From Spirochaetaceae bacterium (GTDB lineage Bacteria > Spirochaetota > Spirochaetia > Treponematales > Treponemataceae), in contig JAFNZQ010000159.1 of NCBI GenBank assembly GCA_017382775.1, positions 1-14,948 on the forward strand: 14,948 bases of DNA, given 5' to 3'. The notes beneath the pieces were generated by a model that was given only the letters and a program-made list of their open reading frames with translations, did not search any database and had not been told where the DNA came from. A program made the translations under genes and the position numbers. Positions 1-6,880 of the stretch are shown in pieces. Position 1 is the first letter of the stretch. Each line of letters opens with the position of its first letter.

Positions 1-75
1 CAGAAAGCGGAATTCAGCAAAAACCGTACCGGTGAAAAACAGAGCAAAAGCGAAACAAAAAATTTTCTTGTTCAA
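1..75 (-). CDS. N-terminus of a secreted protein (partial, runs off the left edge)
   Basis: Read on the minus strand, a TTG at 75-73 opens a frame that runs to the window edge (25 codons). It gives a textbook signal peptide: positive start (MNKK), a hydrophobic core rich in F, A and L, and a V-F-A cleavage site at residue 20, followed by EFRFL. In-frame codons upstream reach a TGA with no ATG or GTG between, and a short G-rich stretch (AGGGG) lies about 5 nt ahead, so TTG is the likely start. It lies 63 bp downstream of gltX and is probably the last visible member of that operon, although a weak hairpin sits in the gap. The mature domain is outside the window, so no function can be given. An exported envelope or periplasmic protein is the most that can be said. 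Confidence 0.55.
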   Translation of the reverse strand, partial: MNKKIFCFAFALFFTGTVFAEFRFL

Positions 76-92
76 AAAAACCCCTAACGCAA

Positions 93-109
93 AAATCCAA
101 ATCGGATTT
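93..109 (-). terminator. Weak hairpin after gltX
   Basis: On the minus strand AAATCC and GGATTT form a 6-bp stem around a 5-nt loop, followed by a short T run. A T7 run lies slightly further on, just before the next start codon. The stem is short and AT-rich, so it would be a poor terminator. It may only reduce transcription into the downstream secreted-protein gene. Confidence 0.25.
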
Positions 110-138
110 GCTCAAAATAGTTTTCACACATTTTCGAG

Positions 139-1587
139 TTAAAGTAATTTTTCCGCAGCCTGTAAGCGTTCCAATGCCTTGTCGCAACCAAGGACACGAA
201 TTGAGCCTATCAGAGGCGGGCTAATTCGGCTTCCGGTAACGGCAATTCGTATTGGCATCATGAAGTCACCAAGTTTTATCCCCAACTTTTCCGCCAATTC
301 CCGAGCCAATTCTTCCGCCGCTTCATCATCGCCGCCGCGAATTTTTTCCACAAAAAGAGGCGCATTTTGCAAAACGGCCTTTGTTCCTTCCGCGGTTTGC
401 TTCTTGGGAATTAAATCCTCCACAGCAGGAGACACATCGCAAAAAAGGAATTTAACCATTTCCGCCACATCACTGAGGAAGTGCAATCTTTCCTTTATAT
501 GGGGAATTATTTCTTTCAAAACGGATTTTGCCCCATCGCTTCCGTCGAAATAGTCGCAACCTTCCAGAAATGGCAAAATGGACGCCAACAATTCGTCGTC
601 ACTCATGGCGCGAATGTATTGTCCGTTAAACCATTCCAATTTTTTGTAGTCAAAAACCGCCGGAGCCTTGTTCAAATGGGCCACATCGAATTTTTTCTCC
701 AAATCGGAAAGAGGGAAAATATCGCGACCTTCTTCGTAGGAACATCCCAACATGGCAACGTAATTAACCAAGGCCGCGGGAACGTAGCCCTTGGAACGAA
801 ATTCGTTCACACTGGTGGCACCGTGTCGTTTGGACAACTTTTGTCCATCCTGCCCCATAACCATTGGAAGATGACAAAAAATCGGCGGTTCCCAACCAAA
901 GGCCCGGTACATCAAAACGTGAAGAGGCGTGGATGGAATCCATTCCTGGGCACGCATAACATGGGTGATTTTCATAAAATGATCGTCAACTACGTTGGCC
1001 AAATGATATGTGGGAAAACCATCGGATTTTAACAAAACCGGATCGGGAGAAACGTCTTCGTTTTTCCATTCGATGTCACCCAAAAGGGCATCGGTGAATT
1101 TGGTAACGCCCTCCAAAGGGATTTTAAGGCGAATTACGTAAGGTTCACCGGCGGCAAGTTTTTCCGCAATCTCTTCCTTTGTAAGATGACGGCAATTTCG
1201 ATCGTATCCCGGAGGCATTTTGTTCTTTGTTTGCAAAAGTCTAATTCGCTCCAAACGTTCTTCATCACAAAAACAGTAGTAGGCCTTATCGTCATCAACA
1301 AGTTTTTGAGCATACTCCTTGTAAAGCTCGAATCGCTCACTCTGAACATAAGGGCCAAATTCGCCGCCCTTTGTTCCGCCCTCATCCCAGTCGATTCCCA
1401 ACCAGTCCAAGGTATCGTACAGATTCTGAACGTATTCTTCACCATAACGGGTGCGATCCGTATCTTCCAAACGAAGAATGAACTTTCCGCCTTTGGATCG
1501 TGCAAAAAGATAATTGAAAAGCGCTGTTCTAACTCCACCTATGTGTTGCATGCCCGTGGGAGAAGGGGCGTATCTAACTCTAACCAT
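139..1587 (-). CDS. gltX: Glutamyl-tRNA synthetase (GluRS)
   Basis: Class I aminoacyl-tRNA synthetase that charges tRNA-Glu with glutamate in the cytoplasm, 482 aa, the normal bacterial length. The N-terminus carries the signature RYAPSPTGMQHIGG, with the HIGH-type motif HIGG at residues 15-18. The KMSKS-type loop is KLSKR at 250-254. A zinc-binding Cys-x-Cys (105, 107) and Cys-x-His (132, 134) set, as in E. coli GluRS, sits in the acceptor-binding insertion. The C-terminal third is the helical anticodon-binding region. ATG at 1587 is preceded by AGGAGA at good spacing and follows the lipid-kinase stop by 14 nt, so it is probably co-transcribed from the hisS promoter. Whether it is a discriminating or non-discriminating GluRS cannot be told by eye. 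Confidence 0.97.
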   Translation of the reverse strand: MVRVRYAPSPTGMQHIGGVRTALFNYLFARSKGGKFILRLEDTDRTRYGEEYVQNLYDTLDWLGIDWDEGGTKGGEFGPYVQSERFELYKEYAQKLVDDDKAYYCFCDEERLERIRLLQTKNKMPPGYDRNCRHLTKEEIAEKLAAGEPYVIRLKIPLEGVTKFTDALLGDIEWKNEDVSPDPVLLKSDGFPTYHLANVVDDHFMKITHVMRAQEWIPSTPLHVLMYRAFGWEPPIFCHLPMVMGQDGQKLSKRHGATSVNEFRSKGYVPAALVNYVAMLGCSYEEGRDIFPLSDLEKKFDVAHLNKAPAVFDYKKLEWFNGQYIRAMSDDELLASILPFLEGCDYFDGSDGAKSVLKEIIPHIKERLHFLSDVAEMVKFLFCDVSPAVEDLIPKKQTAEGTKAVLQNAPLFVEKIRGGDDEAAEELARELAEKLGIKLGDFMMPIRIAVTGSRISPPLIGSIRVLGCDKALERLQAAEKLL

Positions 1588-1601
1588 GTTATCTCCTAAA
1601 A

Positions 1602-2477
1602 TCAGCAGTTTACGGAATATTCCGACACATCCCGAACGGTTTCACCGTCTATTTGCAAATCCCTGGGACTGTCAAATTCCACTTTAACCTGTTTTCCGGT
1701 AAAGTAGGAAACGTATTTCGGGTATTGGGACAAAAGCCCCTCAAAAATTTTCGGAAACATCATCAAAGTTTTTAAAACCCCGGAGCCGTGCCAAACCGCC
1801 ACAGTTACCGTTCGTTCTTTATTCAATCGATTCTGCTGAGGTGTGATTTTCATTCCACCGCCGTAATAATTTCCGTTCATTGTGGGGGCCAACCAAACCT
1901 TTTTGAATTTATGCACTTGTCCGTCCACAGTTACCGTGGCATTGGCGGGTTTAAAATAGAAGAAAATTCCCTTTATGGCAATGGCGGCGTAATTTATGGG
2001 CTTATCACCGGTGGATGTGGCACGAATGTCGTCGCCCACACGGCAGCAGTAGCCGTCAATTCCGTATCCGATTCCGTTAAGAAACAAGGATGTCTTACCC
2101 TTAACGGTAACCGTGGGCAAATTAACGATATAGGGCTTCAAATCGATACAACCGTTTTCGTCCATTTTATCTTCCGTAAATTCTCGGGCAAAATCATTTC
2201 CGCTACCCGCTGCGTGATACAATATGGAACACCTAACGGAATCGACGGAAACTTTTTTATCACGGAAAAAATTCGCCAAAAAGTTGATTGTACCATCTCC
2301 ACCACAAAGAATTACACTTTCTTCAGCGGGCATGGAAACCAAATATTCCACCGCATCCGGTATTTGAGTAACATCTTTCAAAACTGCCTCGGAGGAGCCG
2401 ATTTTTTCAAGTAACTGCTCAGCGATAACTTTTCCGTTTTTGTTATTCGACAAGGGATTAAACAAAATATGTGTCAT
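1602..2477 (-). CDS. Diacylglycerol kinase / YegS-family lipid kinase
   Basis: ATP-dependent lipid kinase of the DAGK catalytic family, 291 aa. It probably phosphorylates diacylglycerol to phosphatidic acid at the inner face of the membrane. Visible motifs are the nucleotide-binding GGDGT at residues 59-63, the GSGND motif at 91-95 (characteristic of DgkB/YegS proteins), the NGIGYGIDG segment near 134-142, and the QIDGE near the C-terminus (275-279) that closes the active site. There is no signal peptide or membrane segment, as expected for this soluble, membrane-associated family. ATG at 2477 overlaps the acyltransferase stop by 4 nt (ATGA) and has GGAGA upstream, indicating translational coupling. 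The true lipid substrate (diacylglycerol, or another lipid alcohol as in YegS or sphingosine kinases) is inferred from its partner, an acyltransferase that also yields phosphatidic acid. Confidence 0.88.
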   Translation of the reverse strand: MTHILFNPLSNNKNGKVIAEQLLEKIGSSEAVLKDVTQIPDAVEYLVSMPAEESVILCGGDGTINFLANFFRDKKVSVDSVRCSILYHAAGSGNDFAREFTEDKMDENGCIDLKPYIVNLPTVTVKGKTSLFLNGIGYGIDGYCCRVGDDIRATSTGDKPINYAAIAIKGIFFYFKPANATVTVDGQVHKFKKVWLAPTMNGNYYGGGMKITPQQNRLNKERTVTVAVWHGSGVLKTLMMFPKIFEGLLSQYPKYVSYFTGKQVKVEFDSPRDLQIDGETVRDVSEYSVNC

Positions 2478-3358
2478 ACTTTCTCTCCATTATTTTCAAT
2501 ATTTTTGATATGTTCATCCATCATTTTATAAATCATTTCGCCTATTTCGTTGGTTTTCATGTCCTTTATTTTTTCGTAAGGGATGACATCCAATATATCC
2601 ATTTGAACAGTTGTACGTCGCCAAGGGAAATTTTTGTGGATGTTTTCCGTTCCCACAATGGTGGAAACCACAATGGGGCAATGTCCGCGCAGGGCAATTT
2701 TGAAGCAACCGTTTTTAAATTCCAATAATTCCCCGGTTTTGGAACGAGTTCCTTCGGGATAAATCCCTATGGAAAGGACCTGATTTTTCAAAAAATTTAT
2801 TGCATCACTTATAGTCTGAGCAGACTGTTTTATGTCGGTCCTGTCCAGTTTCAAGTAACAAGCACGGCGAATGTACCGATTTCCGAAAGGGATTTTGAAG
2901 TTTGACGGTTTCGAAACGAAGGCCAAATCGGTATTGTTTAAAACCGGGCTCTGAATCATATTGTCGAAACGCGACCGATGATTGGAAACAAACATAAAGC
3001 AAGTGTCGGTGGGAATTTTTTCCAAACCGGTGGCGAAAATCCGAATGCGAGCACAAAAATTCAGTGTTTCATAGCCTAAATTCAACATCCAATAACAAAA
3101 GCGACTGGGTTTTGTGTAAACACGTCGGGGAATAAACAAAGCAATGAAGAAAAACACCAACCAAAAAATAACGATTATGGCAAGATACACAAAAAGGCCG
3201 TTCATGAGTATTGCGCCCAAAACTTCCCAATCCTGCGTTGCCACATTCATGTTTTCATAAAAACCGGCGCAAATCGCCAAAACAGCCAAAATTTTTGCCA
3301 AAGTTGCCACAGATCTGCCGGAATTATCCTTGATTCTAAAATAAAAAAGACTTTTCAC
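2474..3358 (-). CDS. plsC: 1-acyl-glycerol-3-phosphate acyltransferase (PlsC-like)
   Basis: Membrane acyltransferase of the PlsC/LPLAT family, 294 aa, expected to transfer an acyl group to lysophosphatidic acid to give phosphatidic acid. The catalytic H-x4-D motif is NHRSRFD (His127, Asp132), and the glycerol-phosphate binding motif is PEGTRSKTG (residues 201-209). Two hydrophobic stretches (about 18-34 and 48-76) form an N-terminal membrane anchor ahead of the catalytic domain. The start is GTG at 3358, with a strong AAGGAGG 4 nt upstream; it overlaps the hisS stop (GTGA). The downstream overlap with the lipid kinase pairs two routes to phosphatidic acid. The exact acyl acceptor cannot be read from the sequence; a lysophospholipid acyltransferase of another specificity is possible. 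Confidence 0.88.
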   Translation of the reverse strand: MKSLFYFRIKDNSGRSVATLAKILAVLAICAGFYENMNVATQDWEVLGAILMNGLFVYLAIIVIFWLVFFFIALFIPRRVYTKPSRFCYWMLNLGYETLNFCARIRIFATGLEKIPTDTCFMFVSNHRSRFDNMIQSPVLNNTDLAFVSKPSNFKIPFGNRYIRRACYLKLDRTDIKQSAQTISDAINFLKNQVLSIGIYPEGTRSKTGELLEFKNGCFKIALRGHCPIVVSTIVGTENIHKNFPWRRTTVQMDILDVIPYEKIKDMKTNEIGEMIYKMMDEHIKNIENNGEKV

Positions 3359-4704
3359 ACATCCTCCTTACTCTGACACTGACATTTTTTTTGGTATAAA
3401 ATTTTTTCCGCAATTTCGGTTACGGAAAGATTTTTAAATTCGCTTCGGTCGGAAAGATTTTTCAGCGTAGCAAGTCCGTTTTTGGCAGCCTCTTCGTCAA
3501 TTATAACGGCAAATGGAATTTTCTTTTTTTCCGCAACGGAATATTGCTGAATCATCTTCTTTGCGCTTAAAAAAACTTCGCAGTTTACGCCTTTTTCCCG
3601 CAACTCCGTCGCCACCGAAATGTAGTGGGGAAGAAGTTCTTCATCCAAGCAGAGAATTTCCGCATCCAAGAAAGCTGCATTTACGGTGCTTATTCCCAAC
3701 TCGCCCAAGGCCGCAATCAATCGGTCCAATCCGATGGAGGCACCCACTCCGGAAATTTTTTCCTTCATGTAAAGAGATGTCAAATTGTCATATCTTCCGC
3801 CGGAACAAACAGAACCGATGGAAGGCAAATCCGTCAAAAAGGTTTCGAAAACAAGGCCGGTGTAGTAATCCAAACCGCGGGTGACGGAGGGGTCCAAAAC
3901 GAAACTGTCCGCAATTTTTGCCGCAGTCAAAAGGGTACGAATTTGTTCCAGACGTTTTGTGTCTTCCTCCGGGCCGCCGGCCAAATTTGTTATGTGGGAA
4001 AGGGTTTCCTCAAAGGATGATTTCGGAGTGATGAAATCCAAAATTTTTTCGGGAACATCGGATGAAACTTCGTGGAGAGAGCACAACTGTCGAAGTTGAG
4101 CAATTACGTCATCTTTACCGTTTTTGGCCAATTTGTCCACAATACGAAGAACATCTTCGGAAAATTCACCAATTCCCATTTTTGCCAAAAACCGATTGAA
4201 AACTCCCCGATGATTTATCTTCACAGTGAAATTTTTTATTCCCAAAGAATCGAAACAAGATTTTATCAGTTGTAAAATTTCAAAATCGCAAGCTCCATTG
4301 TCAGCACCAACGCAGTCGAAATCGCATTGAACAAATTCACGGTAACGTCCCACCTGGGGCTTTTCCCCCCGCCAAACCTTGGCAATGTGGTAACGTTTAA
4401 AAGGATAATACATTTCGTCTTTGTGAACCGCAATAAATCGGGCAAAGGGAACGGTCAAATCGAACCGAAGAGCCACATCTCGACCACCGTTGTCGTTAAA
4501 ACGAAAAACCTGTTTTTCCGTTTCGCCGCCACTTTTGCGAAGAAGAATTTCCGAATATTCCAAAACCGGAGTGTCAATGGGAACAAATCCGTTTTTGCGA
4601 AAAATTGATGTTAATTTTTCTGTGAGTAAGGCCCGCTCCGTTTCCGCTTCGGGAAGAAAATCCCGAAATCCTTTAAGAATTTTAGCTTCAATTAAATTTC
4701 CCAT
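3355..4704 (-). CDS. hisS: Histidyl-tRNA synthetase
   Basis: Class II synthetase that charges tRNA-His, 449 aa from the chosen start. Motif 2 is the KVWRGEKPQVGRYREF region (residues 109-124). The histidine-binding signature RGLDYYTG is at 276-283, SGGRYDN at 301-307, and motif 3 (GVGASIGLDR) at 319-328. The last ~110 residues are the anticodon-binding domain. An in-frame GTG at 4722 would add six residues, but it lies just before and runs into the probable -10 box (4713-4718). The ATG at 4704 is therefore preferred, giving MGNLIEAKILKGFRDFLPEAE. There is no Shine-Dalgarno ahead of it: the inferred transcript begins 0-3 nt before the ATG. It is the first gene of the minus-strand operon and its stop overlaps the GTG start of the acyltransferase. 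No T-box or histidine leader peptide fits in so short a leader. Confidence 0.95.
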   Translation of the reverse strand: MGNLIEAKILKGFRDFLPEAETERALLTEKLTSIFRKNGFVPIDTPVLEYSEILLRKSGGETEKQVFRFNDNGGRDVALRFDLTVPFARFIAVHKDEMYYPFKRYHIAKVWRGEKPQVGRYREFVQCDFDCVGADNGACDFEILQLIKSCFDSLGIKNFTVKINHRGVFNRFLAKMGIGEFSEDVLRIVDKLAKNGKDDVIAQLRQLCSLHEVSSDVPEKILDFITPKSSFEETLSHITNLAGGPEEDTKRLEQIRTLLTAAKIADSFVLDPSVTRGLDYYTGLVFETFLTDLPSIGSVCSGGRYDNLTSLYMKEKISGVGASIGLDRLIAALGELGISTVNAAFLDAEILCLDEELLPHYISVATELREKGVNCEVFLSAKKMIQQYSVAEKKKIPFAVIIDEEAAKNGLATLKNLSDRSEFKNLSVTEIAEKILYQKKCQCQSKEDV

Positions 4705-4712
4705 ACTGCCAT

Positions 4713-4741
4713 ATTTTATCACATAAGCAAAAAAAAATCAA
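4713..4741 (-). promoter_or_regulatory. hisS operon promoter
   Basis: On the minus strand, TTGATT (4741-4736) and TAAAAT (4718-4713) are separated by exactly 17 nt, a good sigma-70 type promoter. The purines 6-7 nt past the -10 box are A4707 and G4706, so the mRNA should start 2-3 nt before, or at, the ATG at 4704. The promoter diverges from that of pckG about 110 bp away. Confidence 0.6.
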
Positions 4742-4742
4742 G

Positions 4743-4758
4743 TATTTTTTCGAAAATA
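4743..4758. repeat. Small AT-rich inverted repeat upstream of the hisS -35
   Basis: TATTTT and AAAATA form 6-bp arms around TTCG, directly upstream of the hisS -35 box. It could be an operator shared by the divergent hisS and pckG promoters, but short AT-rich palindromes arise easily by chance. The rest of this 185-nt divergent gap is AT-rich and shows nothing else apart from the two promoters. Confidence 0.2.
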
Positions 4759-4851
4759 TGTATCAAAAGCGATGGAACTTAAAGAATTTTTCAATTTATT
4801 TAAAAACTTTATGATTTTTCAAACAAAAATTTTAAAAGGTAAAATAAATGC

Positions 4852-4880
4852 TTGACTTTTCGCAAAAAATGACGTAAAAT
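4852..4880 (+). promoter_or_regulatory. pckG promoter
   Basis: TTGACT (4852-4857), a 17-nt spacer and TAAAAT (4875-4880) predict a start near 4887. That leaves a leader of about 20 nt containing TTTTGGAGGC before the ATG, a normal SD-led arrangement. Confidence 0.65.
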
Positions 4881-4907
4881 AATTTATAGAACATTTTGGA
4901 GGCAATT

Positions 4908-6728
4908 ATGAACTTGAATGAGTTAAAGCACGGAAAAGCACGTGCTTGGATAGACGAAATGGTTAAAATTTGCGAACCTGACCAAGTCTATTTGTGTGAC
5001 GGTTCCAAGGCTGAATACGATCGTCTTATGCAAGAAATGATTGATTCGGGATTGGCAATTCCTTTGAAAAAACGTCCCAATTCAGTGCTTTTCCGTTCTC
5101 AGCCGTCCGATGTAGCTCGTGTTGAAGGACGAACCTACATCGCTTCTCAAAAAGAAGAAGATGCCGGCCCCACCAACAACTGGATTGATCCCGTTGAATT
5201 AAAAAAGACAATGACAAAATTGTATACAGGCTGTATGCACGGACGTACAATGTACGTTATTCCCTACTGCATGGGCCCCGTGGGTTCTCCCATTTCCAAA
5301 ATCGGTTTCGAAATTACCGATTCCGCCTACGTTGTTTGCAACATGATTATTATGACTCGTGTTGGAACAAAGGTTTTGGAAGCCTTGGGAACCGATGGTG
5401 AATTCGTTCCCTGTTTGCATTCCGTCGGAAAACCCTTGGCAAAGGGCGAAAGCGACAACGGACAGTGGCCCTGCGCTGATATGGAAAACAAGTACATCAG
5501 CCAGTTTCCGGAAGAACGAACAATTTGGTCCTACGGATCAGGCTACGGCGGAAATGCCCTTTTGGGTAAAAAATGTTTCGCATTACGAATTGCCAGCGTT
5601 TTGGCTCGAGACGAAGGCTGGCTCGCTGAACACATGTTGATTCTCAAACTGACCAATCCTGAAGGAAAGGTCAAATATGTAACCGGCGCCTTCCCATCAG
5701 CTTGCGGAAAAACCAACTTGGCAATGCTTATTCCCACAATCCCCGGATGGAAGGTGGAAACCATCGGTGACGACATTGCCTGGATGAAATTCGGCGACGA
5801 CGGACGCCTTTACGCAATCAACCCCGAAGCCGGCTTCTTCGGAGTGGCCCCCGGAACTTCAGATCAGTCCAACAAGAACGCAATGGAATCCTGCAAAGAA
5901 AATTCAATTTTCACCAACTGTGCCTTAACCGAAGACGGCGACATTTGGTGGGAACTCATTGGATATCCCGCCAAAGGCAAACTTGTGGATTGGAAAGGAA
6001 ATGTTCGTGACGCATTACCCAAAGACAAAAGCCCCAAAGGGGAAGAGTTCGCCCATCCCAATGCACGCTTTACCGCACCGGCCAAACAGTGTCCCTGTAT
6101 TGCCCCGGAATGGGAAGATCCCAAAGGCGTGCCCATCAGCGCATTCCTTTTCGGCGGACGTCGTCCTTCAACAATTCCTTTGGTACACCAAGCTCGTAGC
6201 TGGAACCACGGCGTTTTCTTGGGCTCAATCGTGGGAAGTGAAGTAACCGCAGCCGTTATTTCCGACCAGGTTGGACAGGTTCGTCGCGATCCCTTTGCCA
6301 TGTTGCCCTTCTGCGGATATCACATGGGTGATTACTTCAAACATTGGATTAACATCGGCAAGAAAACCACTGCGGAAAAATTGCCGAAAATTTTCTATGT
6401 CAACTGGTTCCGAAAGGATGAGGAAGGCAACTTTATGTGGCCCGGTTACGGAGACAACTCTCGCGTATTGGCCTGGATCTTCGATCGCTGTGACGAAAAA
6501 GACAACGCAGTGGAAACGGAAATCGGCTTTATGCCCAAAGACGGTGCAATCAACACCGACGGATTGGACGTTTCTGCCGAAGCAATGAAGGAAATCCTCA
6601 GCGTGGACAAAGAAGGCTGGAAAAAGGAAATCGACGACATTCGAAAAAATCACTATCCCAAGTTTGGAGCAAAATTGCCCAAAGAACTTATGGAAGAATT
6701 GGATGCCCTTGAAGGTCGCCTGAAATAA
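4908..6728 (+). CDS. pckG: Phosphoenolpyruvate carboxykinase, GTP-dependent
   Basis: GTP-type PEPCK of about 606 aa, which interconverts oxaloacetate and PEP with GTP/GDP in the cytoplasm. In fermentative bacteria it may run in the CO2-fixing direction. Diagnostic features are the P-loop with the reactive cysteine, FPSACGKTN (residues 262-270, Cys266), the metal/nucleotide motif [10 protein letters not shown] that follows, and [12 protein letters not shown] in the substrate region. Length matches the GTP family (about 600-620 aa), not the ATP family (about 530). A TTG at 4896 is in frame but lies inside the SD region; GGAGG (4897-4901) sits 6 nt before ATG 4908, which fixes the start. It has its own promoter and a strong terminator, so it is probably monocistronic. 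Confidence 0.97.
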   Translation: MNLNELKHGKARAWIDEMVKICEPDQVYLCDGSKAEYDRLMQEMIDSGLAIPLKKRPNSVLFRSQPSDVARVEGRTYIASQKEEDAGPTNNWIDPVELKKTMTKLYTGCMHGRTMYVIPYCMGPVGSPISKIGFEITDSAYVVCNMIIMTRVGTKVLEALGTDGEFVPCLHSVGKPLAKGESDNGQWPCADMENKYISQFPEERTIWSYGSGYGGNALLGKKCFALRIASVLARDEGWLAEHMLILKLTNPEGKVKYVTGAFPSACGKTNLAMLIPTIPGWKVETIGDDIAWMKFGDDGRLYAINPEAGFFGVAPGTSDQSNKNAMESCKENSIFTNCALTEDGDIWWELIGYPAKGKLVDWKGNVRDALPKDKSPKGEEFAHPNARFTAPAKQCPCIAPEWEDPKGVPISAFLFGGRRPSTIPLVHQARSWNHGVFLGSIVGSEVTAAVISDQVGQVRRDPFAMLPFCGYHMGDYFKHWINIGKKTTAEKLPKIFYVNWFRKDEEGNFMWPGYGDNSRVLAWIFDRCDEKDNAVETEIGFMPKDGAINTDGLDVSAEAMKEILSVDKEGWKKEIDDIRKNHYPKFGAKLPKELMEELDALEGRLK

Positions 6729-6743
6729 TTTATTTTAGCCATT

Positions 6744-6791
6744 CAAACGGCGGATTTTGCTGTTATTCCGGTAATTTCCGCCGTTTGTTTT
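6744..6791 (+). terminator. Rho-independent terminator of pckG
   Basis: CAAACGGCGGA (6744-6754) and TCCGCCGTTTG (6777-6787) are perfect 11-nt complements around a 22-nt loop, followed at once by TTTT. It begins 15 nt past the pckG stop. The loop is longer than typical, but the GC-rich stem plus T run supports termination. Confidence 0.75.
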
Positions 6792-6806
6792 CCCCTGCGG
6801 TTAGCC

Positions 6807-6835
6807 GGGATTTTCACAAAAAATCTTAAAATCCC
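6807..6835 (+). repeat. Inverted repeat just upstream of the malQ promoter
   Basis: GGGATTTT (6807-6814) and AAAATCCC (6828-6835) form an 8-bp stem with a 13-nt spacer. It ends 11 nt before the malQ -35 box, so it could be a binding site for a regulator of the malQ operon, or a backup terminator for pckG read-through. Neither role can be decided from sequence. Confidence 0.35.
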
Positions 6836-6846
6836 CCGAAAAAATC

Positions 6847-6875
6847 TTGACAAAGTTCTCTTTGTGTCGTATAAT
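6847..6875 (+). promoter_or_regulatory. Perfect-consensus promoter giving a leaderless malQ mRNA
   Basis: TTGACA (6847-6852), a 17-nt spacer and TATAAT (6870-6875) match the sigma-70 consensus at every position. The ATG of malQ begins 6 nt after the -10 box, where transcription normally starts. An in-frame TAA lies inside the -10 box at 6872-6874, so translation cannot begin further upstream. Confidence 0.8.
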
Positions 6876-6880
6876 ATTGT

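Noticed and set aside
4723..4907. T-box or histidine attenuator upstream of hisS
   Set aside because: The predicted leader is 0-3 nt, and no T-box sequence or histidine-codon run is present.
4896..4907. TTG start for pckG adding four residues
   Set aside because: It lies within the Shine-Dalgarno; the ATG at 4908 has correct spacing.
6225..6653. Open frame of 142 codons on the minus strand opposite pckG
   Set aside because: It is wholly antisense to a strongly recognised enzyme, has no recognisable domain, and is explained by codon bias of pckG.
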